Origin: Rosa chinensis
Lineage: Eukaryota; Streptophyta; Magnoliopsida; Rosales; Rosaceae
Assembly (NCBI RefSeq): GCF_002994745.2
Contig: NC_037093.1
Span: forward strand, 23,385,555 to 23,449,554
DNA length: 64,000 nt
Direction: 5' to 3'
The position numbers were made by a program, and so were the translations under genes. Below are positions 54,160-64,000 of the stretch, piece by piece. The stretch's first letter is position 1, and each line of letters starts with the position of its first letter. The notes beneath the pieces are model-generated. The model had not been told where the DNA came from. It ran no database searches and worked only from the letters and a program-made list of their open reading frames with translations.

Positions 54160-57100
54160 GGGGAAATTACTGGTCACTCCCTGTACTTTCGGGGAGTCGA
54201 CAGTTCAGTCCCTCATATCTCAATTTCAACAAATCACTCCCCAGACATTAAAATTTCACACAATTTGGTCCTTCCGTTAACTGTCCGTCTGAAGTGGCTG
54301 TTAACTTGCTGAGTTGGCAACTTGGATACGCCATGTGGCGCCACGTTGGATAATAAAATGTCGTGAAACCCGTAGCCCATTACGGTAGTCTTCGATCCAT
54401 TGTAAACCGTAATCCAGTTTCCAATCTCCCAAAAAAACTAAAATTTGAAATCTTCTAAGCTCGAGCGCTAGCCTTCGTAATCGCACACAACCCATCAGGC
54501 TAATGCTATTCAAAATCAAACCCTTTGAAATCTGTAAATCAAAGAGTGTTGTGTCCACAATAGGGATTCGAATTGGAGGGCAACAGCTAGAGGTCGCGAC
54601 ATGGTGGTCAACGACATTGATTTGTGGGTTCCAAGATTTTCAGAAGGGGAGAAGGAAGAAATCCCTGATTATGGTAAGTTTCTAGCATTTAGATTTGATT
54701 TTCGGACTTGGAGTGATTGAAAATCGCAGGGTTTCTAGGGTTTTGGATTTAGGAAAAAGAAATTGGGGATTTTTGAATTCAAGGATTTCTGGGCTGATTT
54801 TAAACTGTATTTGTTGGTTTCAAAGGACTGCTGCTATTTCAAAGTGGGTACATGGTTATTGTTATGATTTCGAGTTCTCCGGTTTTGATAAAAAAAAATT
54901 GGGGGTTTACGCTGGTTTATGGGTTTGGAGATGCAAGGTTGGATGATGTTGGCTATTTAATTGCAGTAATTTTGAATGAATGTTGGAGCTCGTATGGCAT
55001 GGCTTTTTAATATTGGTTTAGTTGTGGTTGGAGAATCTGGTTTTGACTTTTAATATAGAACAATATGCAAAGCTTTTAGTTGTGGTCCTAGCATGAAGTA
55101 AACAAAGTTTTGTTTTTGTCTGCCATGTGTGAACAATTAGAAAAGAGGAGATAAAGTTTTGTTATTGTCTGCCATGTGTGAACAATTGGAAAACTGGAGA
55201 TATAGCTGTTAATTGTTTAGTGTTTGGCTTGTAGCTCTTTATGGAGCCAAGTATTAGTTGGTTGGGGATAATTATTTGCTTTGGAGAGTACTGTAGATTT
55301 CTCTATCTCTCTCTGGTAGTCACTCCTTGTTATTGAAAGTCGGTGGCACTGCTCACCATTTATGGGTGCTTCCATAAGCTATATCTCAGTTTTCCTGAGC
55401 TACATCTCAGATATGGGGTTTCTGCCTTTAGTTAATTTCTTCTCTTTTTTCTCTTTTGGTCTCCTCCCTTCTCCTTCCATCTTTCCCCAATTTTCTACGG
55501 TGGGGAAGAGGATAAGTCTATGCTTAGATCCTCTTTTTTCTTCTGGTTTTTCATTTTCAGGGTTATTTTGGTTGGGCTCTGGTGTAGGAAACTCCTTACA
55601 AGATGCAATTTTGTTACTTTATTTCCTTCCCTTTTTTTCTTTTGCTTTCTGTTTTTAGGTGTTCTTTCTTTTCTTTTGATTTCTGTATTCTTGCTTGTTT
55701 TCATTCTCAAAAAAAAAAAAAAAAAAAAAAAGTCTTGCATGTTTTGGTAATTGATTTTGTGAATCATGCTTTGCCGACTTCATCTGTTAGTTAGGTATAT
55801 TCATTTTGGTATGAAGTTAATGGGCATGTTGAGTCATGGTATATGTTGACTATACTGAATAATGGCATATGTTGAAATATTGCAGGTCACCCTGACTATT
55901 TCACAGTCAAGGTGTATCATGGAGGGTGCATAAGGGACAGTAAATACGTTGGAAGGAAGGTGGATTTCTACGACAACGTCGACAAAGATAGAATGTCGTT
56001 TGTTGAGGTAGATAACATGGTAAGGCAACTCAATCCAGCTTATAGTCATCAAAGAATTGATTACTGGTATAAGGTTGGTGATGAAAATGATGAGCTGATG
56101 AAGTTGGAAACAGATTCAGATGTTATGATCATGTGTAGTGCTATACCACAGTGGAGGTTGATCATATTGTACTTGGACCATATGGAGTTGCACAATGTGT
56201 TTGGAGAGGAAGATGATGACATTTTCATGTATGAAGACTTCTTGTTTAATGCAGCTCAGAGCAGTAGTGTGATCATAGAAGAGTTACCTGATTCGCCTAA
56301 ACCTGGTACAAGCAAGGGAATCATGATTAGGGAGGTTGAGGAGACTATATCTACTCAAGCAAGCATTGTTGGTGGCCTTGGTCCAAAAGACAAGGGAAAG
56401 CAGAAGTTGGTAGAGCATGATCCAAGCCAAAAACAGAAGTTGGTGGTGTATGATACATGCAAAAATCAACAGTCAAGTGGGATAGGGCAGTCTAGTGGAC
56501 GAGTAGGATCTTCTAAACAACAATCAAGTGGGATAGGGCAGCAGGCAAATGTTCAAGAAAATGAAGGAAGCGGTCTTCTGGATGTAGAGATAGATTATTT
56601 GGATGAACTTCAATCATTTGGTGGTATGGAATATGGAAGTGAGGAATGCAGTGAGCATGAAGAAAACAGTGAGGATGGTGGTGGTGATTATGATCCTTGT
56701 GCAGAGGATGAGGAGTACGACCATTATGGGGTCGATGATGATGATGAATGGTTGAATGAAGAAGATATTGAAGGGACTGCAACAAGACTAGAATCTATTC
56801 TGGGCAGGTCAAATGTGGATGAAGAGTGGGTTGATGAAGAGGACATGTTTGGTGTTGATGATTCAGATGATGAGAAGTTGGTATATACTATGAATTCTGA
56901 TGGGAAACGTGAAGAGCTGGGATGCGAATTCAACCCCAAAACCGATATGAAGAATCCTGCTTTCAAACTTAAAATGAAGTTTGCAACATCGCAGATTCTT
57001 AGGGATGCCTTAAGGGAGCATGCCATTCAAGGAGGTTGGGAATATGTGTTCGTTAAGAATGACAAGACAAGGGTAAGGGTGGTTTGTAAGGAGGACAACT

Positions 57101-60100
57101 GTCCATTTCAGCTATTTGCCAGCAAAATGCAGCATGAGAGCACATTGATGGTCAAAAGCTATGATCCAGTTCACAAGTGCACAAGGAAATTCAACAACAG
57201 CATGGTTAAGCAAAAGTACCTAACTTCAAAGTTTAAAGATCAAATTGCTCTTAATGAGAGCTGGAAACCAGGTATTTCTCTTAATGGACTTGTGATTAAT
57301 TGTGTTACTTATGAGGTTTTGGAACTGTTTCTGATTTGTAACATGTGTTGTAAATGTTTGTTGATGCAGAATCTCTAGCCAAGACAATGTCAGCTAGCAT
57401 TAGAGCAAGGGTTTCCAAGTCAATGGCTTATAGGGCCAAGAGGGCTGCACTTTTGGAAGTAGAAGGATCCATAATAGAGCAATATGCAAGGCTGAGAGAT
57501 TATGGAAGAGAGCTTCAGAGGGCTGATCCATCCACTACAATTAATATTAAGTGTGCTTTCCCCGATACAAGCAACCTTCCAGTATTTAAAAGAATGTATA
57601 TTTGTTTGGGGGCTCTTAAGAATGGCTTTAAGGCTGGTTGCAGAACTGTTATTGGCTTAGATGGTGCACATCTAAAGAGCTGCTTTGGGGGTCAATTGTT
57701 GACAGCTGTTGGTATCGATGCCAATAACACATCATGGGTGATAGCATATGCTATGGTTGAGGCAGAAAGCAAGGATTCATGGATGTGGTTCCTAGAGTTA
57801 ATGGTTTCTGATCTGAACATTGAGCATGAAGGAAGAGGATGGACCTTCATTAGTGATAGGCAAAAAGGTCTCATACCAGCATTTAATGAGGTTGTTCCAA
57901 GAGCTCATATCAGATTTTGTGTCCGGCACATGTGGACTAACTTTACGAAGTTATTTCCCGGAAAGGTGATGAAAGATCAGATGTGGACTTGTGCAAAATC
58001 AACTACTTTACCTTACTTTCAGAAGGAGATGGAGGATATGAAGGCCCTTGATCTTGATGCATATAAGTGGCTTACAGGTACTTGAAAATCCTTTATTATG
58101 AATGTTCATATGTTGATATATCTAAACTGATTTTAATATTATGCGATGGTAATGATTGCAGCAAAAGAGAGGCCTGCAAGACATTGGTGCAGAGCATATT
58201 TCAACACAGATGTGGACTGTGACATCATGATAAACAATCTGTGTGAGAGTTTTAATAGTTGGATATTGGAGGCAAGGGGTAAACCACCAGTGACCATGTT
58301 TGAAGAGTTGAGGGTCAAACTAATGAAGAGAGTTGCAATGAGGAAAGAAAAAATGGAGGCTTACCATGGCAATATCTGTCCAAAGCCAAGGGTGGTTATA
58401 GAGAAGAATAAGCTGAAGGCTGCAACAGACTGCATACCAACATTTAATGGTGGTGACATTGCAGAGGTAGAGAACATTGACAGATCGAAGAATGTGGTGG
58501 ACTTAAGAATGAGGACAAGTACTTGCAGGCGGTGGGACTTATCTGGAATTCCATGCAAGCATGCTATCTCTGCCATTTACTTAAAGAGGCATGATCCGGA
58601 TGATTATGTGGCAGCATGCTATTTGAAGAAGACCTACATGAGTATTTACAACAACTTCATCCAACCTGTAAATAGCATGGATTTGTGGTCAAGAACTGAA
58701 GATCCTCCTATTTTGCCTCCGCAATATTCAAGACAGCCTGGAAGGCCCAAAACAGCAAGAATGAAGGATGCTTCAGAAAGGGTTCAGGAAGGTGGTGTTA
58801 AACTTGGAAGAGTGCAAAGATCCCTAAGGTGCAGCAATTGTAAGCAAGTAGGTCACAACTTGAAAACATGTCAAAGACATTTGCCACCAAAGGAAAAGGC
58901 TTCTGTTGTTAATAAGAAGAGGAAGCTGAATTCACAGGAAGGACAAACATCTGAAAATCCGGTAACTTGTATTTCCAACTTGAGGCAATTAGTGGTTTTG
59001 ACTTACATTGAATTGTCATTTACTTACCTTATTGTTTGCTGCAGTCCAAGAAAGGAAAAAAACCACCCATGACCAAGAATGAGTTGAGGCAGAAAGCTAA
59101 ACAAAGGGCCGAGTATCAAATGGTATTACACACTCTCTTGTCTACTTCTTTTTTATGTATTGCTACTATCTAAAGTATCAAAGGTAACATTACTTTTAAT
59201 GCAATGTTGTGTGTTTCCAGAAAAGGAAGGCTGCCAAGAAGGCATCAACATTGGAAGCAAACAAGTCTGCCCCAAAGACATCAAAGCCTATACAAGCTGC
59301 ATCTACCCAGCAAAGTTCAAGGCCTGGACAAGCTGGATGTGCCCCAACAAGTTCAAGGTCTGTACAAGGTTCCAATGCATCAACCAAAAAGGTTGCAACA
59401 CCATCAAGGTCCTCTCAAAGGGTTAGACAAAACTCAGGTAAAGGAGCTGCAAAATAGTTTAGGGTATGGGATCTGATATTAGCTAGCCAGGCAAAACGTT
59501 TTAGGCATCATGTTTTTGGGCAACCTTGTGCTGTGTCACTTGGTTGCTAGCTCTAATCTTTTGATAAGATGATTAGAGCTAAATTTAATTCCAAACATAT
59601 TAGTACTTGAACAATTGGAGGATGCAATGCTCGAACGTTTATTTTTGGTAAGTTAGAGCTTTGTTAAATGGCTTGCTAATGTTGATGATATATTGTATTT
59701 CTCGGTTTAGGGGTTAATTATGAATGTAGATGAATGTTTGTTTCGAACTTTTTCCTTCCATTTATGCTTCAAATTTGTGGATGCTTCAATTTACACAAAT
59801 ATTACTCAATTTGTGAATATAGAGGGAAATATGATCTCAATTTTGGAGGCATTTTGATCTTCTTTTAGTGAAGAACAGGAAAAATGAAGTACAGGGACTG
59901 ACCTCTTGATTCCATTGAAATGGCATGCATTCAGCTGAGTTGGCATGGAAAAAATGCCAACTCAGCAAGTTAACAGCCACTTCAGACGGACAGTTAACGG
60001 AAGGACCAAATTGTGTGAAATTTTAATGTCTGGGGAGTGATTTGTTGAAATTGAGATATGAGGGACTGAACTGTCGACTCCCCGAAAGTACAGGGAGTGA

Positions 60101-60114
60101 CCAGTAATTTCCCC
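54160..60114 (+). mobile_element. MULE-C, complete Mutator-like transposon with intact transposase
   Basis: Terminal inverted repeats at 54160-54319 and 59955-60114 read as identical over 160 bp. The 9-bp duplication AAAAAAGAA is perfect (54151-54159 and 60115-60123). It carries one six-exon transposase gene on the plus strand. Identical termini, intact duplication and an open gene point to a young insertion. The 160-bp terminus would supply the promoter region, as in MuDR-type elements. Confidence 0.95.
54601..59457 (+). CDS. MULE transposase (MuDR superfamily), apparently intact, 1093 aa
   Basis: It catalyses cut-and-paste transposition of MULEs in the nucleus. Exons: 54601-54673, 55886-57271, 57370-58077, 58162-58961, 59045-59122, 59221-59457; the sum is exactly 1094 codons with no internal stop. 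An N-terminal PB1-like region starts YGHPDYFTVKVYHGG. A strongly acidic stretch lies at about 261-354. The MuDR DNA-binding domain is about 384-457, with a possible zinc site C425, C430, H454, C456. The MULE RNase H-like core has D584 (GLDGAHLK), D649 (SDRQKG), the C670/H673 pair (FCVRH) and E751 (NNLCESFN). A SWIM finger follows at 842-856 (STC, PCKH), in which the usual first Cys is Ser842. A CCHC knuckle uses C946, C949, H954 and C959, and the tail is basic and Ser/Gln-rich. The ATG was chosen because its exon joins exon 2 in frame through a GTAAGT donor; exon 1 is the least certain part. Confidence 0.9.
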
Positions 60115-60250
60115 AAAAAAGAATTAATTGGGTATTAGGGAAATAATCTCTTAGAGTGTTTTGGGTAAATGGGGTTAAAAAACAGTTGGTGGAGCAAGTG
60201 GGCAATTTCTAAGTTGAAATTGGGTAAATGATCATTTCCCCAATTATTAA

Positions 60251-61330
60251 TACAATTTCTATGAGTTTATCTAATTAGGCATATTGTCTTCCATTTTAAG
60301 GTTTTTCCTCTTCTTCACACCAGACTTGGTATCATTGAGGCTAACACTTAGAATCTGCTTGCAGCCCTGCATAATTGGTACAGCCCTGCAAAAAATTCTT
60401 GAAATGAGCCACTTATTTGTAATGCACGGACTACACAGAATAACCAAAACTCCAGTTTTATTTCTACTTAGGTATAAAGTTGAACATGCTTATTACAAAT
60501 ATCTAATCTGCAAGTTTTAGTAAAAGCAAGCAACTCAAAGTTTGTCACTAAGAAAGCTGGGTTCTTCATTGTGAAAATAAGAACTCAAAACATACATAAA
60601 ATAACATCTAATCATTCTGACCCAACTCTAATCATGCATAAACACCAACTTCGATTAACATATACAACCCAGAAGAGGGAAAGCATAGGGATTTGATTAA
60701 CTATAAAAAAAACTTCACTCTTTCAACTCCTGTCGACCTGTCCAATAAATCAAAACACCAACTTCGAAAAAAAAATGGAAAAAAGAAGAAGCCATAACCT
60801 GGATTCAAAAGATCGATGTGACTGTGAGTCGAAGGGAGAGGATCGAAAGATCGATGTGACTATGATACTATGAGTCGTGAATGAGGAGCGGATGAGAAAG
60901 AGAGAAAAGTTTGGTCGTTTGGAGTGATGGAGATCTGGAGAGAATGGAGGCACAACGACTGAGAAAGAGAGAAAAGTTTGGTCGTTTGGAGTGATGGAAA
61001 AACTTCGATCTGAGAGAAGAGGATAAGCCGATGAGGGATGGAGGCAACCTCGATCTGAGACAAGAGGCCATGGTTGAGAGAGAATGGAGGCAATGGAGAC
61101 AGCGGCTGAGTCAGGAGAGAAGAGTTTACACTTTACGAAATAGGATTTTGATTTTAGGTCAATTGGGAGTGACCTAGTGGGGCTGGTGTGAGACAGTTGG
61201 TCTCCAATTTCCAAATCCAACGGTAGGAAATTAGAATTCTAGGATTGGATTCCCTTTCCAAATCCAACGGTAGGATATATCATTCTAAAAACATATATAT
61301 AATTTTAGTATTTTACATAATTTTTTTATA
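60251..61330. other. hAT-like element interior with short direct repeats
   Basis: Between 60890 and 61000 a unit of about 69 bp (AGAAAAGTTTGGTCGTTTGG and neighbours) occurs twice. AAATCCAACGGTAGGA occurs twice at about 61213 and 61258. Minus-strand open frames over 60750-61220 are repetitive and show no domain. Confidence 0.5.
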
Positions 61331-61334
61331 AATC

Positions 61335-62560
61335 TATATTTATATATCATACATACACTCCAAAAAGCAATCTCTATAAATTCAAAGAAAATGGGAAAAC
61401 CAATAGTTGAATGTGATTATTACAATAAATTATGCGTGTGGTTAAAAATTTAGTCAATTTCACCATAGTTTTGAACCCGATCGGATTGGTCAACTGTAGT
61501 TACTTATATATTTTCTTGGTTGACCGATGGCATGACAACAGCGAAATGTGCTTATTTTTTCACATCACGTTTGTAAATATTCCATCGATGGATGTGCGTG
61601 GACATAAGATTAAAAAAAAAAAAAAAATTAATTACAAACACATTGGCCTATACTATTTTTCCTTCTAAAGTTGTATGACTTATACATTACATGTAAATTG
61701 TTGAGGTTCATTCTAAAGCAACCATGAAGTCGAAAATGAATTCGGAGAAACCAACCGCTCGGTGGAGAGATTGTAATGTTTTATGGTGGTTGTAGAAATT
61801 CCAGCCAATTTGGTTCTCGTTTCGAATTCGATCAACTAGGTCAAACTTAGTTACTCTTATAAACCTATATTTATATATCATACACTCCAAAGGGCAACCT
61901 CTATCAATTCAAAAAAAAATGGAAAAACCAAACCGTTGGATAAGATTATTACAATAAATTATGAGTGTGGTAAAAAATTTAGCAAATTTCACCATATTTT
62001 TGAATCCGATCAAATTGGTCAACCGTCGTCACTTGTATGTCTTCTTAGTTGACCGATGGCATGACGATCGCGAAACGTACTTATTTTTTCACATCAAGTT
62101 TGTAAATATTTCATCGATGGATGTGCGTGGACATAAGATAAAAAAAAAAAATTAATTACAAACACATTGGCCTACACCAATTTCCTTCTAAAGTTGTATG
62201 ACTTATACATTGCATTTAAATTGTTGAGGTTCATTCTAAAGCAACCATGAAGTGGAAAATGACTTAGGAGAAACCAATCGCTCGATGGAGAGATTGTAAT
62301 GTTTTATGGTGGTTGTAGAAAATCCAACCAATTTAGTTCTCGTATTGAATTCGATCAACTAGGTCAAACTTAGTTACTCTTATAAACCTATATTTATATA
62401 TCATACACTCCAAAGGGCAACCTTTATCAATTCAAATAAAATGGAAAAACGGACCGTTGGATTAGATTATTGTAATAAATTATGAGTGTGGTAAAAAATT
62501 TAGCTAATTTCACCATATTTTCGAATCCAATCGAATCGGTTAACAGTAGTCATGACATGT
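61335..62560 (+). repeat. Tandem array of about 525-bp units (2.3 copies)
   Basis: Units start at about 61335, 61866 and 62389 with TATATTTATATATCATAC. They share blocks such as TTGACCGATGGCATGACRAC and CCATCGATGGATGTGCGTGG (one base varies). The third unit is cut off near 62560. There is no coding capacity. The array lies inside the hAT-like element. Confidence 0.85.
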
Positions 62561-62765
62561 AGAATACTAGAATATATATATGCACATATTCTATATAGAA
62601 GTATGAGAACTTCCAATTTCACCATAAACCAAATTACAACAAATTCACACTCTCACACACACACACACACACACACATATATAAACATATCTAAAAGTCC
62701 TGGATCTTCAATAATGATGATATGGCATACTAAAGATTTCCAAATATATGTGCTGACCTTCTAGA

Positions 62766-63383
62766 TGGGCCTTTCCGTGCATATTGTAAAAGATGTTGTA
62801 GATTCCCGTCCAAGCTGAACTTTCTTCACTTAAATTGCCATAACTCCTTCTAGAAAAGTCAGAATCACAAACCGTAAAATTCTTCAGAAACTAGACACAT
62901 GGGGCTTTCCGTGCATATAGGGTACAACTCCTAATTTCATCCTAGCAGTTCCCAGTAATTCAGCTAAGTTAGGTTCTAGACATGAACTTGTAAAAGATGT
63001 TGCAGATTCCCGTCCAAGCTGAACTGTCTTCACTTAAATTGACATAACTCCTTCTAGAAAAGTCGGAATCACAAACCGTAAAATTCCTCAGAAACTAGAC
63101 ACATGGGGCTTTCCTTGCATATAAGGTACAGCTCCTAATTCCATCCGAGTAGTTCCCAGTAATTCAGTGAAGTTAGATTCTAGACATGAACTTGTAAAAG
63201 ATGTTGCAGATTCCAGTCCCAGCTGAACTGCCTTCACTTAAATTTCCATAACTCCTTCTAGAAAAGTCGGAATCACAAACCGTAAATTCTTCAGAAACTA
63301 GACACATGGGGCTTTCCGTGCATATAGCGTACAACTCCTAATTCCATCCGAGAAGTTCCCATTAATTCAGCGAAGTTAGGTGT
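62766..63383 (+). repeat. Tandem array of 204-bp units (3 copies)
   Basis: Units begin with GTAAAAGATGTTG at 62786, 62990 and 63194, a constant 204-bp spacing. Each carries ACACATGGGGCTTTCC and CCATAACTCCTTCTAGAAAA, or a close variant. A short (CA)n tract (62652-62675) precedes the array. It is non-coding and lies inside the hAT-like element. Confidence 0.9.
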
Positions 63384-63600
63384 TCTGCACAACAGTTTCT
63401 ATGTTAGTTAGCTTAGCTTAGCTTCTTTTCTTCCTTCTTTGAAACACACCTACAAAGACACTAAACTAACGTAAATGAACCATAAATAAGGAGAACTAAA
63501 CATATATACCAAGAGAAAGAGGCATAGAAATATAAGAATTAAGAAAATATGAGCACATCAACATACATATATAGATATATATATATATATATATATAATA
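63384..63600. other. hAT-like element interior, AT-rich
   Basis: This AT-rich stretch ends in a (TA)n tract (about 63568-63598) before the GC-rich subterminal repeats. No gene was seen. Confidence 0.4.
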
Positions 63601-64000
63601 GTTTACGGGCTTTTACGGGCTGGGCCTAGCGGGCTTTTTGATGGGCCGGGCAGGGCTTTTGGCCCTCCTGGTCGGCGGGCCTCCATTGGCCCACTTGATC
63701 CGCGGGCTTTTCGATGAGGCCTAAATTTGGGAAGTGCAGGGGTATACTTGATTAAAAAAAAAAGATCAGGGACTAACATGAGTTTCGACCCAAAGTTGGA
63801 GGAGGCAAACTAAAATTAGTCTTTTTTTAAATTTATTAATAAAACAATAACAATTACAAGAAAGGAAGGAGGGCCAAATCAAAACTTTCCTATCAAAAAC
63901 AAACTGAGATTAAAATATCCAGAAAGTGCATGTAGAACAACACAATTTCCCAATTTAAAACATCATTACATTAAAGAGACTATCTGTGTCTTTTTTTTTT

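Larger units (their letters stand above)
52973..60241. mobile_element. MULE-B, inserted in the hAT-like element
   Basis: The left terminus GGGGCCGTGACCACTTACCC is mirrored at the right (GGGTAAATGATCATTTCCCC), with about 85-110 bp of roughly 80% similar inverted repeat. The 9-bp duplication AATTATTAA is perfect (52964-52972 and 60242-60250). Without MULE-C it is about 1.3 kb. Its interior has a leader-like CT-rich stretch, a GC-rich open stretch (53240-53680), and minisatellites at 53695-54060. Confidence 0.88.
52581..63723. mobile_element. hAT-like element with perfect 8-bp TSD
   Basis: Ends are TAGGCCTCGTC and, inverted, TAGGCCTCATC. The 8-bp duplication AATTTGGG is perfect at 52573-52580 and 63724-63731, as expected for hAT transposons. 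Both ends carry many GGGCCGGGC-type subterminal repeats (52605-52730 and 63605-63710), typical of hAT transposase-binding regions. Excluding nested MULEs it is about 3.9 kb. No hAT transposase was found, so it is non-autonomous. Confidence 0.85.
50994..63822. mobile_element. MULE-A, outermost DNA element of the nest
   Basis: The left end GGACTAATTTCACTTTGTTT matches, inverted, the right end AAACTAAAATTAGTCT. The terminal repeat extends about 180 bp; its right copy is split in two (52490-52580 and 63732-63822) by the hAT-like insertion. Flanks TTTTTTAAT (50985-50993) and TTTTTTAAA (63823-63831) form a 9-bp duplication with one mismatch. Without the insertions the element is about 1.7 kb and has no transposase. 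Its interior (51176-52489) is GC-richer and gene-like, see findings. Confidence 0.8.

Noticed and set aside
56513..57026. His-rich and Ser-rich minus-strand open frames
   Set aside because: Antisense shadows of the acidic region of the MULE-C transposase.
61335..62560. Repeated open frames beginning VVKNL within the 525-bp units
   Set aside because: They recur because the DNA is tandemly repeated; short, AT-rich and without a domain.
61335..63383. CRISPR-like regular repeats
   Set aside because: Units are long and contiguous without spacers, in a plant genome; ordinary tandem arrays.

Overview
This is a plant nuclear genomic window, almost certainly a eudicot. The host genes are intron-rich with GT-AG splice sites, intergenic DNA is AT-rich, and Ty1/copia, LINE, MULE and hAT elements are dense. 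The look of the repeats and the close match of the host proteins to rosid families make a rosid, perhaps Rosaceae, plausible. That placement is inference only.

Host genes are sparse. MCM4 (6708-12153, +) has 18 exons and encodes an 834-residue replicative helicase subunit, with E2F-type sites just upstream. A short SHI-RELATED SEQUENCE (SRS) zinc-finger transcription factor lies at 25423-26348 (-). FEY/FOREVER YOUNG, a short-chain dehydrogenase, lies at 39892-43760 (-) with 8 exons and 376 residues. A small unrecognised gene may lie at 37543-38058 (-). All exon joins of the three recognised genes keep frame.

The rest is mostly transposons nested in transposons. At the left edge a 2.5-kb solo LTR sits inside a minus-strand copia gag gene. 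At 15453-22653 a full-length but decayed copia element has TG..CA LTRs and a 5-bp target duplication (TSD); one LTR has received two foldback elements in a (TA)n tract and an 8-bp repeat expansion. From about 28.8 to 34.06 kb a LINE reverse-transcriptase gene is split by three later insertions: two non-LTR elements and a 1.28-kb MULE. A second decayed copia lies at 45.8-49.6 kb.

The most interesting region is 50.2-64.0 kb, a five-level nest: an LTR fragment, then MULE-A (50994-63822), then an hAT-like element (52581-63723, 8-bp TSD), then MULE-B (52973-60241, 9-bp TSD), then MULE-C (54160-60114, 9-bp TSD). MULE-C has 160-bp terminal inverted repeats that read as identical, and a six-exon transposase gene that joins in frame to 1093 codons without a stop. 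It looks like a young, potentially autonomous Mutator-like transposon. The 32136-33418 MULE has the same terminal family and could be mobilised by it.

All positions, splice joins and terminal repeats were read by eye; family names rest on recognised motifs, not on database searches.
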